38,067 nt of DNA from Flavobacteriaceae bacterium CG_4_10_14_3_um_filter_33_47 (GCA_002784145.1 PFKE01000107.1:1-38067); one strand, 5' to 3'. Positions 6,924 through 16,902 are shown, numbered from the stretch's first letter. The notes: generated by a model from the letters alone, not told the origin. A program made the numbers and translations.

Positions 6924-8537
6924 ATGAAACATTTATTATTAGGGAATGAAGCCATTGCTCAAGGTGCTATAGACGCGGGTTTATCTGGTGTTTATGCTTA
7001 TCCAGGAACACCTTCAACTGAAATTACAGAATATATCCAAACATCTAAACTAGCTCAAGAACTCAACATTCATAGCACTTGGTCGGTTAATGAAAAAACA
7101 GCTATGGAAGCTGCTTTAGGAATGTCATATACAGGAAAAAGGTCTATGGTTGTCATGAAACATGTTGGCTTAAACGTAGCTTCAGATGTTTTTATGAATA
7201 TGTCAGTTTCTGGTATAAACGGAGGCCTTGTAGTAGTTGTAGCAGATGATCCATCCATGCACTCCTCACAAAACGAACAGGATTCCAGGTTTTATGGAAA
7301 ATTTGCAATGGTTCCTATTTTAGAGCCTACAAATCAGCAAGAAGCTTATGATATGATGCATCATGCTTTTGATTTTTCTGAAGATACAATGCTGCCAGTA
7401 TTGTTAAGAATGGTAACGCGTTTATCCCATTCAAGATCTGGTGTTGAATTCAAATCAAGACGAACACAAAACAGCATTCATTTACCAGAAGACACTTCTA
7501 GGTTTGCACTTTTACCCATGAATGCAAAAAAGCAATTTGAGAAATTAGTAGAAAAAAAATCGCTTTTAATGGAATATTCTGAACATTCTTCATTAAATGA
7601 ATTAAAACTCAGTGAAGACAAAGATATCGGGATTATTGCTTGCGGAATAGCTTATAATTATGTCATGGAAAACATAAGCGAAGACGCTTCTTTTTATTCC
7701 ACGCTTAAAATTTCACAATATCCATTGCCAAAAGAAAAAATAAAAAAACTCTATAAACATTGCCATAAAATATTAATTATGGAAGAAGGCTACCCAGTGG
7801 TAGAAGAATTATTGCATAACTATTTTGACGACAACGATAAGATTAAAGGAAAACTATCCGGAGATCTTCCATTAACAGGAGAATTAAACCCAACAATTGT
7901 GGCTAATGCGCTTGGGATTTTTCAAAATGCGGCTAAATCAATTCCAGAAATCGTCTCAAATAGGCCACCACAGCTTTGTGAAGGATGCGGTCATACAGAC
8001 TTATTTAATACCATAAATGCGTTGATACCTGAAATTGGAAACAAAAATGTTTTTGGAGATATTGGTTGTTACGCCCTTGGAACGCTTCCGCCATTAAATA
8101 CCATCAATACGCTTATAGATATGGGCGCATCAATAACCATGGCCAAAGGTGCTGCTGATGCTGGACTTGAAAATGCCATTGCAGTGATTGGTGATTCAAC
8201 CTTTACACATTCTGGAATGACAGGATTATTGGATGCCGTTTACGAAAATTCGCCCATAACCATTATTATTTCAGATAACTCAGCCATTGCCATGACCGGT
8301 GCTCAAGAATCATCTGCAGTTGGCAGACTTCATAACATTTGTCTTGGAATCGGGGTTCATCCAGACCATTTAAAAACAATGATTCCTTTAAGGAAAAATC
8401 ATGATCAAAATGTTGAGTTATTGCGAAACGAATTAAGTCATAAAGGCCTATCGGTTATTATTTCTGAAAGACCTTGCGTAAGATTATCCAGAGATCAAAA
8501 AGAAGACATCAAGTCTAAAATAGCTGCATTAAGTTAA
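6924..8537 (+). CDS. iorA: indolepyruvate (2-oxo-acid) oxidoreductase, alpha subunit without ferredoxin domain
   Basis: A thiamine-diphosphate enzyme that oxidatively decarboxylates aryl-pyruvates such as indolepyruvate to aryl-acetyl-CoA. The pyrimidine-binding N-terminus has AYPGTPSTEITEY and the ThDP glutamate in VNEKTAMEAALG (E57). The C-terminal ThDP-binding part has CEGCGH (352-357), GDSTFTHSG (423-431) and DN (451-452). The protein ends at 537 residues, just after ISERPCV. Standard IorA continues with two [4Fe-4S] ferredoxin motifs. These are absent, so the electron route must differ. The beta subunit gene follows without a gap. Confidence 0.88.
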   Translation: MKHLLLGNEAIAQGAIDAGLSGVYAYPGTPSTEITEYIQTSKLAQELNIHSTWSVNEKTAMEAALGMSYTGKRSMVVMKHVGLNVASDVFMNMSVSGINGGLVVVVADDPSMHSSQNEQDSRFYGKFAMVPILEPTNQQEAYDMMHHAFDFSEDTMLPVLLRMVTRLSHSRSGVEFKSRRTQNSIHLPEDTSRFALLPMNAKKQFEKLVEKKSLLMEYSEHSSLNELKLSEDKDIGIIACGIAYNYVMENISEDASFYSTLKISQYPLPKEKIKKLYKHCHKILIMEEGYPVVEELLHNYFDDNDKIKGKLSGDLPLTGELNPTIVANALGIFQNAAKSIPEIVSNRPPQLCEGCGHTDLFNTINALIPEIGNKNVFGDIGCYALGTLPPLNTINTLIDMGASITMAKGAADAGLENAIAVIGDSTFTHSGMTGLLDAVYENSPITIIISDNSAIAMTGAQESSAVGRLHNICLGIGVHPDHLKTMIPLRKNHDQNVELLRNELSHKGLSVIISERPCVRLSRDQKEDIKSKIAALS

Positions 8538-9146
8538 ATGAATAGCATGAAAACAAATATTATACTATCAGGTGTTGGAGGACAAGGTATTTTAACCATT
8601 GCAGCCGTTTTAGATACAGCTGCTTTGAGCGAAAACATATATATTAAACAATCTGAAGTTCATGGCATGAGCCAGCGTGGTGGAGCCGTGCAATCGCATG
8701 TCAGAATTTCTGATAAAGAAATCTATTCTGATCTTATACCAGAAGGTAAGGCCGATTTAATAATTTCTGTCGAGCCTATGGAATTGCTGAGATATATTCC
8801 TTTTTTGAATAAAAACGGTTGGTTAATAACAGATTCGAATCCATTTATAAACACCACTAATTATCCAGATAAAGAGGCCTTGTATGAACAGATTAGAAAA
8901 TATCCACTACATCTCATTATAGATGCTACCGAGATTGCTAAAAACATTGGAAACTCTAAAGTAGCAAATATGGTATTGCTTGGAGCCGCTTCAACCATAA
9001 TTCCTTTGTCAGAAGAAAGTTTATTAAATGCTATTAAAACCTTATTTCAACATAAAAGCGAAAAAATTATAACTCTTAATCTTCAAGCTTTTTTTGAAGG
9101 AAAAAAGATTGCCAAAGCGCATTCTCATTTTGCTATTGACAAATAA
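8538..9146 (+). CDS. iorB: indolepyruvate oxidoreductase, beta (gamma-domain) subunit
   Basis: A 202-residue partner of IorA. It has the conserved GVGGQGILTIA near residues 12-22, EVHGMSQRGGAVQSHVR near 43-59, and SVEPMELLRY near 77-86, the usual marks of the CoA-binding gamma domain. Its ATG directly follows the iorA TAA, so the two are translated together. An internal ATG at 8547 (MKTNIILSG) is an equally possible start. The complex would make acyl-CoA from a 2-oxo acid for the ADP-forming synthetase encoded nearby. The gene ends 20 bp from the convergent aminotransferase. Confidence 0.9.
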   Translation: MNSMKTNIILSGVGGQGILTIAAVLDTAALSENIYIKQSEVHGMSQRGGAVQSHVRISDKEIYSDLIPEGKADLIISVEPMELLRYIPFLNKNGWLITDSNPFINTTNYPDKEALYEQIRKYPLHLIIDATEIAKNIGNSKVANMVLLGAASTIIPLSEESLLNAIKTLFQHKSEKIITLNLQAFFEGKKIAKAHSHFAIDK

Positions 9147-9166
9147 AGAGATGGGCTTTTTAAGTT

Positions 9167-10384
9167 TTAAGGCCTAACAATCTTGGACGCTTGAAGCACT
9201 TTTTTTATGGCTTCTGATAAAATAATTACGCCTTTTTCTATGCTTTCTTTGGGCATATTTGAAAATGAAAGACGCAATCTATCATCCTTTTTACTTTTAG
9301 GGTCAAAGGTTTTGCCTGTTACAAATACAACACCTTTTTTAATGCTTTCTTTAAATATATCGGTTGAATTAATATGCTCAGGTAATTGAAGCCAAATATA
9401 AAATCCACCTTTAGGTTCTTCCCAAGTAATGTCTGCAGGGATGTGTTTTTTTAGATATTTTTGAAGCAAATTCTTCCTTTCTAAATACTCGCTTCTTAAA
9501 AACTTTAAATAAGGTTCTAGTTTATGCTGCGCTAAAAATTCATTGGCCAATATTTGCATAAAATTAGACGTGCAGGCATCTAAAGCTTGTTTTATGGATT
9601 CGGCTTTTTCAAATATGTCTTTTGATGATAGCATGTAGCCCAATCTAAACCCTGGACCCAAAATTTTAGAAAACGAACCTGTGTAAATAATCTCAACATC
9701 TTTTGCTTCAAAAGACTTCATGGGTTTCGTTAAATATTTTTCAGATTCATTGAAATATAAATCACTATAAGCATCGTCTTCAAGAAGAATAATTCCTGTT
9801 CCTGATAAGACTTCCAAAAGTTCTGTTTTTCGTTTTTGAGAATAGATGATACCAGCTGGATTATGATAATTGGGTGTAACGTATAAAAATTTAGGTGTTT
9901 TTTTTAAGGATGCTAGTTTACTTTTTAAGGTTTTAATATGAATGCCTTCATGGTCTATTGGAATACTTTCTATGGTAGCACCAAACGTTTCAAAAACAGA
10001 TAACGCGCCAACAAAACAAGGATTTTCGGTTAATATGATGTCGCCTTCATTTACAAACTCTTGAGTTATGATGGATATGGCCTGTAAAGAACCGGTAGTG
10101 ACTAAAATATGGTTCTCGTTAACTGGCAATCCTTTATGGTTTAAATAATTTTTAAGTGAATGAATTAATGGAGGATACCCAGACGTTGGTCCATATTGAA
10201 AACACAATTTTTTAATGTCCTCAGAAAGTGCATTGTAAATGTCGTCAATCTGCTTTACAGGAAATAAATCATTATTTGGCATACCACCAGCAAATGAAAT
10301 CAAACGTTTTCCGGAAGCTTGAGACATTAATAATTTAATATCTTCAGAATGTCTAGAATTAACTGCGTTTGAAAAAGCAACCAT
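9167..10384 (-). CDS. PLP-dependent aminotransferase, class I/II (aromatic or 2-aminoadipate type)
   Basis: A 405-residue fold-type I aminotransferase. FAGGMPNNDLFP (31-42) is typical of the MocR/LysN-like subfamily, though no GntR DNA-binding domain is present. Asn175 (YHNPAG), the D203-D204-A-Y206 segment, the PLP lysine K240 (SFSKILGPGFRLGY) and R247 are visible. It would interconvert amino acids, probably aromatic ones, with the 2-oxo acids used by IorAB. It is convergent with iorAB and divergent from the acyl-CoA synthetase, so it has its own promoter in the 120-bp gap. Substrate assignment comes from context. Confidence 0.88.
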   Translation of the reverse strand: MVAFSNAVNSRHSEDIKLLMSQASGKRLISFAGGMPNNDLFPVKQIDDIYNALSEDIKKLCFQYGPTSGYPPLIHSLKNYLNHKGLPVNENHILVTTGSLQAISIITQEFVNEGDIILTENPCFVGALSVFETFGATIESIPIDHEGIHIKTLKSKLASLKKTPKFLYVTPNYHNPAGIIYSQKRKTELLEVLSGTGIILLEDDAYSDLYFNESEKYLTKPMKSFEAKDVEIIYTGSFSKILGPGFRLGYMLSSKDIFEKAESIKQALDACTSNFMQILANEFLAQHKLEPYLKFLRSEYLERKNLLQKYLKKHIPADITWEEPKGGFYIWLQLPEHINSTDIFKESIKKGVVFVTGKTFDPKSKKDDRLRLSFSNMPKESIEKGVIILSEAIKKVLQASKIVRP

Positions 10385-10504
10385 AATTCATAATGTTTTA
10401 GAAGTCTATTCAAAATAACAAAAATTTAATAGAATAGATTGTGATAAATGTCAGCTAAAATTCTAAGATAAATTAGTTACTTTACACTTAAAATACGCCG
10501 TTTT

Positions 10505-12565
10505 ATGATCCTTCACTCTACATTAATTCATCCTAAAAGTATTGTTGTTATTGGAGGTTCTAATAACATCCATAGTCCTGGAGGAAACGTTTTAAAAAAT
10601 TTAATTGAGCATACATTTAAAGGAGACTTATTTGTTGTAAATCCTAAGCAAGACCATGTTCAAGGGATTCAATCTTATAAAAGTGTTGATGAAATTCCTC
10701 AGGTAGATTTGGCTATCATTGCCATTCCAGCAGCCTATATCTTAGATGCGGTAAGCATCCTTACGAAGGAAAAGAATACCAAAGCTTTTATTGTTTTTTC
10801 TGCCGGTTTTAGTGAAAAAGACAAACATGGAGCGCGTTTAGAAAAAGACCTGGTAAAAATGATAGAAGCAGTAGGAGGAAGCCTTTTAGGTCCCAATAAC
10901 ATTGGTTTAATTAATAAAAACTATGCAGGTGTATTTACAACACCCATACCAAAATTAAGTGACTCTGGGGTAGATTTTATTTCTGGATCTGGAGCCACAG
11001 CCGTATTTATAATAGAAGCTGCTTTAGGCATGGGTTTAATGTTTTCAAGTGTTTATACCGTTGGAAATAGCGCACAAATTGGAGTTGAGGAAATTCTGGA
11101 ATACTTTGATGAATCCTTTGATGCTTTAAAAAGTTCAAGAGTAAAGCTTCTGTATATTGAAAGTATTAAAAACCCAGGCAAATTTTTAAAACATACCCAG
11201 TCATTAATTAAAAAAGGATGTAAAATAGCAGCCATTAAAGCTGGTAGTACGGAAACTGGTATCAAAGCAGCGTCATCACACACAGGTGCTTTGGCAACCT
11301 CTGATGTTTTTGTGGACGCCTTGTTTAAAAAAGCAGGCATTATACGTTGTGATGGCCGCAACCAACTTATATCGGTTGCAGGGATTCTTTTGCAAAAAGA
11401 ATTTACAGGAAAAAACATAGCCATTATTACCCATGCAGGTGGACCAGCAGTCATGCTAACTGATGTGTTATCTAAAAATGGCTTAAAAATTCCTCCGTTA
11501 AAAGACGCCAATAGTATAGCTTTATCAAAGGAATTATTTGATGGATCTTCGGTTGCAAATCCTATTGATTTTTTAGCAACTGGTACAGCAGATCAATTAG
11601 AAACCATTATTGATTACTGCGAAAACAAATTTGATACCATAGATGCTATGGTGGTTATTTTTGGCAGTCCTGGTTTAAAACCTGTATATGATGCTTATGA
11701 GGTTTTAGACAAAAAAATAAGAACTTCCAAAAAACCAATCTATGCGGTATTACCTTCTGTTATCAATGCGAAAGATGAAATAAAGGATTTTATATCTAAA
11801 GGACACATTGTATTTAACGATGAAGTATTATTTGGGAATGCTTTAGGTTTGGTTTCCCATCAACAAGTAACTCAGACGAGTTATAAAGATGTATCTATCA
11901 AATCACACAAGACTATAAGAGCCATCATTGATAGTTTGCCCAATGGCTATTTAACTGCAGAGATTGCCATAAAGGTTTTAAGTGATGCAGGGATATCATT
12001 TGTTCCCCATATTACGGTTAAAAACAGAGAAGAACTTCAAGTGGTTTTAAAAAATTTATCATATCCTGTGGTTGAAAAAGTGATAGGCCCATTACATAAA
12101 ACCGATGTTAATGGGGTTCTTTTAAATATTTCGAATGGAAAAGAACTATGCGAAGGTTTTGATAAATTAATAAACATTAAAGGCGCAACTTCTGTTTTAA
12201 TACAACCCATGATAAGCGGTATGGAACTCTATGTAGGCGCTAAAAAAGAAGGTAATTATCCTCATATTGTACTCTGCGGACTAGGTGGTATTTTTGTTGA
12301 AGTTCTAAAAGATGTTAGCACAGGCATGGTTCCATTATCAAAAAAAGAGGCTTTAGAGATGGTTTCCAGCTTAAAAGCATATCCTATTTTAAAAGGTACT
12401 CGAGGAAAACAGGGCATTAATATCGATGCTTTGCTAGAAGTCATCACAAAAATATCAACATTGCTCTGCATGGTTCCAGAAATCATGGAATTGGATATTA
12501 ATCCATTGTTGGCTTCTGGTGAGAATCTAATGGCTGTCGATGCCAGAATTTGTATTGAAAAATAG
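10505..12565 (+). CDS. ADP-forming acyl-CoA synthetase (acetate--CoA ligase family, fused alpha-beta)
   Basis: Makes ATP from ADP and phosphate while converting acyl-CoA to free acid. The 686 residues hold a CoA-binding Rossmann domain (about 1-130, VVIGGSNN), a succinyl-CoA-ligase-like part with the phospho-histidine H259 in AASSHTGALA, and a C-terminal ATP-grasp domain (about 460-686, MISGMELYVGAKKEG, LDINPLLA). It is a one-chain equivalent of archaeal ACD alpha plus beta. With IorAB and the aminotransferase it completes a route from aromatic amino acids to aryl-acetates with substrate-level ATP formation. It ends 10 bp from a convergent photolyase-like gene. Confidence 0.9.
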   Translation: MILHSTLIHPKSIVVIGGSNNIHSPGGNVLKNLIEHTFKGDLFVVNPKQDHVQGIQSYKSVDEIPQVDLAIIAIPAAYILDAVSILTKEKNTKAFIVFSAGFSEKDKHGARLEKDLVKMIEAVGGSLLGPNNIGLINKNYAGVFTTPIPKLSDSGVDFISGSGATAVFIIEAALGMGLMFSSVYTVGNSAQIGVEEILEYFDESFDALKSSRVKLLYIESIKNPGKFLKHTQSLIKKGCKIAAIKAGSTETGIKAASSHTGALATSDVFVDALFKKAGIIRCDGRNQLISVAGILLQKEFTGKNIAIITHAGGPAVMLTDVLSKNGLKIPPLKDANSIALSKELFDGSSVANPIDFLATGTADQLETIIDYCENKFDTIDAMVVIFGSPGLKPVYDAYEVLDKKIRTSKKPIYAVLPSVINAKDEIKDFISKGHIVFNDEVLFGNALGLVSHQQVTQTSYKDVSIKSHKTIRAIIDSLPNGYLTAEIAIKVLSDAGISFVPHITVKNREELQVVLKNLSYPVVEKVIGPLHKTDVNGVLLNISNGKELCEGFDKLINIKGATSVLIQPMISGMELYVGAKKEGNYPHIVLCGLGGIFVEVLKDVSTGMVPLSKKEALEMVSSLKAYPILKGTRGKQGINIDALLEVITKISTLLCMVPEIMELDINPLLASGENLMAVDARICIEK

Positions 12566-12575
12566 CATGATTTAT

Positions 12576-14069
12576 TTAATTTTTTCGAGAAGCATTTTCT
12601 TTTAAAAGGGGCTTAGTATGTTTTTTTAAAATGCGTTTCCCTTCTTTTGTTACTTGCGAATTTTTTCTCATGCTCCAAAGAGTATCGCTCGCTTTTTTTC
12701 TAGTTTCTTTTAGGTTTACTATAGGAAACGGATAATGTTCCCCTAATTTAAAATTACTAAAAGCTTGATCGAGTTCTGTCATTAAATAAGGTTCATGGCA
12801 AAAAGGAATTTCTAAATGTTTTAATTCTGGAACCCATTTTTTTATAAAAACAGCATCTGGGTCATGCTCTAAGCTGTTTTTTACAGGATTATATATTCTT
12901 AACATATTGGTGCCCGTTTCGCCAGCTTGCATTTGTAGTTGTGGAAAATGAATACCAGGTTCAAAATCTAAAAACATTTGAGATAAATGTTTGGATGCAT
13001 CTTGCCAAGGTTGCCATAAATTATGAGTAAAAAAAGAAACCACAAGTGCTCTCATTCTAAAATTTAAATAGCCTGTTTCATTTAAACAGCGCATGCAAGC
13101 ATCAATCAAAGGAAATCCTGTTTGACCTGTTTTCCATGCTTTTTGAAAGTCTTCAGAAACTTCTTTTTTTAATTTCTGAAAACCTTGGTTAATACTTTCT
13201 TCTTCCATGGTATGTTCCATTTCAAATTTTTGAACAAAGTGTGATTGCCATCGTAATCTAGATATAAAGGCTTCTACGGATTTTTTATGTTTTGATAGGT
13301 GTTTTTTTTCTTGTGCATAATGATAAACTTCTCTTATGGATACATTTCCCCAAGCCAAGTAAGGTGATAATCTGCTACAGCTAAATCTTGCTAATTCTGG
13401 TTTTGAAATGTGAAACACATAATTTTGATGGCGTTCTTCAAAAAATGATTTTAAATATTTTAAAGCCATATCTCTACCACCTTTTTGAAATGGTGTTGTC
13501 ATATTGGTATGTAATGATAGGGTTGCAAATAATGGCTCCAATTCGCTTACCTCTTCAATGCTTAATAATTGATTTTTTTTAGGAAGAAATGGTAATGGTT
13601 TGGTTTCAAAGTAGTTATCACTTTTCTCTAACCAATGTTCTCTGTCTTTTAATCCTCTTATAACACCATTATTGATAGATTCATGCCAGGTTATAAAATT
13701 GTTTTTACAAAATCTTTTAAATGACTTGTCTCGGTTATAGGTAGCTAAAATGCCTGTTTCTTGATGAGAGTAAACCTGTTTAATTTGAAATTTTGAAAGT
13801 AATTGATTGATGGCTGCAATGATATCGGATTTTACAATTAAAACTTTAGAAAGGTAGGGCTCTAATTGGTTATTTAGGTGAATGAGTGATTGTTTTATAA
13901 AATCCCAATGCCGTTTACTGTAATGTGGATCGTTTAACAGAAGGTCTTCAAATAAGTAGAGCAATAAGACGCGCTTTTCAGAATGTAAAGCATTTACAAG
14001 AGCTTCGTTATCTTCAAGACGTAAATCACGTTTTAACCAAACAATTTGTATTTCAGGTTTAGTATTCAT
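12576..14069 (-). CDS. divergent cryptochrome/photolyase family protein lacking canonical FAD-site residues
   Basis: A 497-residue photolyase homolog. It has an N-terminal antenna domain (IQIVWLKRDLRLEDNEAL, 8-25) and an FAD-binding domain (about 220-420, TGFPLIDACMRCLNETGYLNFRMRAL). The FAD-site segment reads DFEPGIHFPQLQMQAG (368-383). His374 replaces the N5 asparagine, and Leu378 and Met380 replace the two tryptophans of WQW. RIYNPVKNS follows, and the tail (about 447-497) is lysine-rich. I recall this IHFPQLQMQ pattern from a widespread bacterial subfamily, so the changes are probably ancestral. Repair activity is uncertain. Its start overlaps the upstream gene by 11 bp. Confidence 0.88.
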   Translation of the reverse strand: MNTKPEIQIVWLKRDLRLEDNEALVNALHSEKRVLLLYLFEDLLLNDPHYSKRHWDFIKQSLIHLNNQLEPYLSKVLIVKSDIIAAINQLLSKFQIKQVYSHQETGILATYNRDKSFKRFCKNNFITWHESINNGVIRGLKDREHWLEKSDNYFETKPLPFLPKKNQLLSIEEVSELEPLFATLSLHTNMTTPFQKGGRDMALKYLKSFFEERHQNYVFHISKPELARFSCSRLSPYLAWGNVSIREVYHYAQEKKHLSKHKKSVEAFISRLRWQSHFVQKFEMEHTMEEESINQGFQKLKKEVSEDFQKAWKTGQTGFPLIDACMRCLNETGYLNFRMRALVVSFFTHNLWQPWQDASKHLSQMFLDFEPGIHFPQLQMQAGETGTNMLRIYNPVKNSLEHDPDAVFIKKWVPELKHLEIPFCHEPYLMTELDQAFSNFKLGEHYPFPIVNLKETRKKASDTLWSMRKNSQVTKEGKRILKKHTKPLLKENASRKN

Positions 14070-15591
14070 TTTGATGGTCTATAATATGATTTGCCTTTAG
14101 TTTAATGTTATGTAATTCGTCTTTGTTCATCTTATCCAATAAGTTGTACATCATTCCCATTCTGTAATTGTTTTTTAAAAAAGGTCTTTTGTCATCCAGA
14201 AAATTCCAATACAGGCTATTGAACGGACAAGCATCTATCTCGGTTTTTTTATTTTTATTGTAGTGACAAGTTTCACAATAATTACTCATTTTATGAATAT
14301 AGGCTCCAGAAGACACATAAGGCTTTGTGGCAATTTTTCCACCATCTGCAAACTGACTCATTCCACGAGTATTGGTAATTTGCACCCATTCTACAGCATC
14401 TATATAAACACCTAAATACCAGGAATCTACTTCGTCCGGATTAGTTTGTGTAAGAAGTGCGTAGTTGCCAGTAATCATAAGTCTTTGAATATGATGTGCA
14501 TAACTAAAATCTAGTGAGTTGTTAATGCTGTATTTAAGGCAATTCATTTTTGTATCTCCTGTCCAAAAAAAATCAGCAAGTCTATTTGTGTTTTCCAGCG
14601 TGTTTTCATTTTTAAATTCTGGCATACATGCCCAATACATACCATGCATATATTCTCTCCAACCTATAATTTGACGAATAAACCCTTCTACTTGAGAAAT
14701 ATGAATTTTATTTTTATGTTTTTCATAATAATTAAGAACCGTATTCACAACATCTTTGGGACTTATTAATTTAAGATTCATAGCAAAAGATAACCTTGAA
14801 TGAAACAGGTTACTCTCATGGGTATGCATGGCATCTTGGTAATCACCAAAATAAATTAATAGGGTTTCGCAAAAGTATTTGAGTTGTTCTAAGGCCTGTT
14901 TTCTATCAATGGGGTATAAAAAATACCCATTGTTAAAACGCCCCATAGTTTTTATGCCAGCTTTTTGAATATCTTGTACAATGTCTGATACCTGATTGTT
15001 AAACGATTTAAATGGAGGAATATGGGTTTTACCTGTCCATTTATTTCGGTTACTTTGATCATAATTCCATGTTCCGCCTTCAGGTTGGTTGGCAACCATC
15101 AAGATGTTATGTTTTTTTCGCATATATCTATAGAAGTTTTCCATAAGATATTGTTTTTTGCCCTCAAAAAACTGTGCTAACTCATCATTTTCTGTGTAAA
15201 AATGTTCTGCTGAAACTGCCTTGGAATGGATGTTTAAAGTCTTGCAAAATGTTTTAAGCTGTTCATCTAATCGATACTCGTCAGGATAAATATATTCAAA
15301 AGTGTCTATGTTGTATTGTTTGATAAACCTGGCGAGATTTTCTTCCAGAGTTTGTTTGTTATGGTCATCATTTATTTTTAAATATCGGGTTTGATGTCCT
15401 AAGGCGATTAAATCGGCATTGAATTGTCTCATGGCAGCGAAAAAACCAATCACTTTTTGAATGTGATGCGTAACATAATCTGTTTCCTGTTTCATCTCAA
15501 AAAGGCAATACAACACATGGTCTTCCGGTTTTTTAAACCAGGAATGGTTTATGTTGAGTTGGTCACCTAAAATAAGTCTGAGTGTTTTCAT
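14059..15591 (-). CDS. iron-sulfur bacterial photolyase (FeS-BCP, (6-4) type)
   Basis: A photolyase of the prokaryotic (6-4)/FeS-BCP class (COG3046). It begins MKTLRLILGDQLNINHSWF. The four cysteines for a [4Fe-4S] cluster are all present: C351 (KMNCLKY), C439 and C442 (YCETCHYN), and C455 (DACPFN). They match the spacing of Agrobacterium PhrB within one residue. Family members carry FAD and a ribityl-lumazine antenna. At 510 residues it is the normal length. Its start abuts the cryptochrome DASH stop, and its end overlaps the next photolyase-like gene, so the three are co-translated. Confidence 0.93.
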   Translation of the reverse strand: MKTLRLILGDQLNINHSWFKKPEDHVLYCLFEMKQETDYVTHHIQKVIGFFAAMRQFNADLIALGHQTRYLKINDDHNKQTLEENLARFIKQYNIDTFEYIYPDEYRLDEQLKTFCKTLNIHSKAVSAEHFYTENDELAQFFEGKKQYLMENFYRYMRKKHNILMVANQPEGGTWNYDQSNRNKWTGKTHIPPFKSFNNQVSDIVQDIQKAGIKTMGRFNNGYFLYPIDRKQALEQLKYFCETLLIYFGDYQDAMHTHESNLFHSRLSFAMNLKLISPKDVVNTVLNYYEKHKNKIHISQVEGFIRQIIGWREYMHGMYWACMPEFKNENTLENTNRLADFFWTGDTKMNCLKYSINNSLDFSYAHHIQRLMITGNYALLTQTNPDEVDSWYLGVYIDAVEWVQITNTRGMSQFADGGKIATKPYVSSGAYIHKMSNYCETCHYNKNKKTEIDACPFNSLYWNFLDDKRPFLKNNYRMGMMYNLLDKMNKDELHNIKLKANHIIDHQNEY

Positions 15592-16902
15592 TTAAAATAA
15601 GGTTTCTTGTAACCAGCGATTTTGAAATTTTCCATGAGCATCATAACGTTCTGCTTGCAATACAACATTAAAAACTCTGTCTCTTGGGTCGTTGCCTACA
15701 CCAGCAACATACATCCAGTTTCCATAATTGCTATGTACATCATAATCTAGTAGTAATGATTCAAAATAGGCGGCTCCAATTCTCCAATCTAATTTTAAGT
15801 TTTTTGCAAAAAAAGAAGCAACATTTTGTCTGCCACGGTTGCTCATCCAACCGCTCTTTTTTAATTCAAGCATGTTAGCGTTTACAAAATTTGAGTTTGT
15901 TTTTCCATCAATCCATTGTTGTATTAATGTGTGGTCAGTTTTCCAATGATATGAATTCTTTAAAATGCCATCTATTTTAAAAATACTGTTACCATGTTTT
16001 AAGGATATGTACTTAAAAAAGTCTCTCCAAATCAATTCAAAAATAAGCCAGTAAGTAGATTCGTTTTGAACATATTCTTTTTCAAACTTTTTTAATTCCC
16101 AATAAATAGTTCTTGCTGATAGGCATCCGTTAGCTAACCAAGTAGAAAATTTTGAGCTGTATTCTGTACCAATTAATCCGTTTCGTGTCGTTTTATAAAT
16201 TTCTATATGTTTGGTTTTAAAAAAATAGGCATTTAAACGTTCAAGAGCCTGATTTTCTCCACCTTTAAAAGGAAAAGCTGAATTTTCATGCATTTCAAAT
16301 GGTTCAAATCCTAAATCGTTTAATGTTGGAATTTTAGTAGGATTTTCAATCGTTTTTTGTGTTTGTGATGCATGATTTTCTACAGAAGACATGACCGCTT
16401 CATATTTTTCTAACTTTTTTCTAAAATTTGTGAATACTTCTGGAATGTTTTTTATGGCTATATCTATGCCATCGGGTTCATATAAAAATTGATCATATAA
16501 TTCATAAAAAATAACAGGTTTTGAAACGGCCTTCTTAACTTTTTCTAAGGCAATACACTCTTCAAAAGTCCATTCTTTTTGAAGATATACAGAGCTTACA
16601 TTAAAAGATTCTATGAGCGTTTTAAGATGGCTTTCTGTATTGTTCACGTACACAAAAAGCTCAATATTGAAGGTTTTTAGATTTTGTTTTAAATTTTCAA
16701 TGCTTTCAATTAAAAATCGAGCTCTAAATTTCTCAGTTTTTTTAAATCCGAATTCAGTCAGCTCAAAGTTTTTAAGTTCAAATACATAGACAGCCAAAAC
16801 TTGCGAGTTGTTGTTGATAGCAGAATTTAGAACCAGATTGTCTTGAACTCTTAAATTATTTTTAAACCATACTAAACCTGTACTGCTTTGTTTCGTCTGC
16901 AT
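15592..16902 (-). CDS. cryptochrome DASH
   Basis: A 436-residue DASH-type cryptochrome, which repairs dimers in single-stranded DNA and may signal. [16 protein letters not shown] (7-22) starts the antenna domain. Diagnostic DASH motifs are [16 protein letters not shown] (354-369), [11 protein letters not shown] (372-382), [19 protein letters not shown] (391-409) and [12 protein letters not shown]392 matches the FAD-N5 asparagine and W396 the first chain tryptophan. The second chain position is Tyr398, as is common in DASH proteins. Its start lies inside the DUF2256 gene (31-bp overlap). Confidence 0.93.
   Translation of the reverse strand: MQTKQSSTGLVWFKNNLRVQDNLVLNSAINNNSQVLAVYVFELKNFELTEFGFKKTEKFRARFLIESIENLKQNLKTFNIELFVYVNNTESHLKTLIESFNVSSVYLQKEWTFEECIALEKVKKAVSKPVIFYELYDQFLYEPDGIDIAIKNIPEVFTNFRKKLEKYEAVMSSVENHASQTQKTIENPTKIPTLNDLGFEPFEMHENSAFPFKGGENQALERLNAYFFKTKHIEIYKTTRNGLIGTEYSSKFSTWLANGCLSARTIYWELKKFEKEYVQNESTYWLIFELIWRDFFKYISLKHGNSIFKIDGILKNSYHWKTDHTLIQQWIDGKTNSNFVNANMLELKKSGWMSNRGRQNVASFFAKNLKLDWRIGAAYFESLLLDYDVHSNYGNWMYVAGVGNDPRDRVFNVVLQAERYDAHGKFQNRWLQETLF

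Noticed and set aside
9147-9166. Possible terminator between iorB and the aminotransferase
   Set aside because: GGGCTT and AAGGCC do not pair fully, and the stem is too short.
11053-11511. 152-residue minus-strand ORF inside the acyl-CoA synthetase
   Set aside because: It is a shadow of the synthetase frame, which has all the family motifs.
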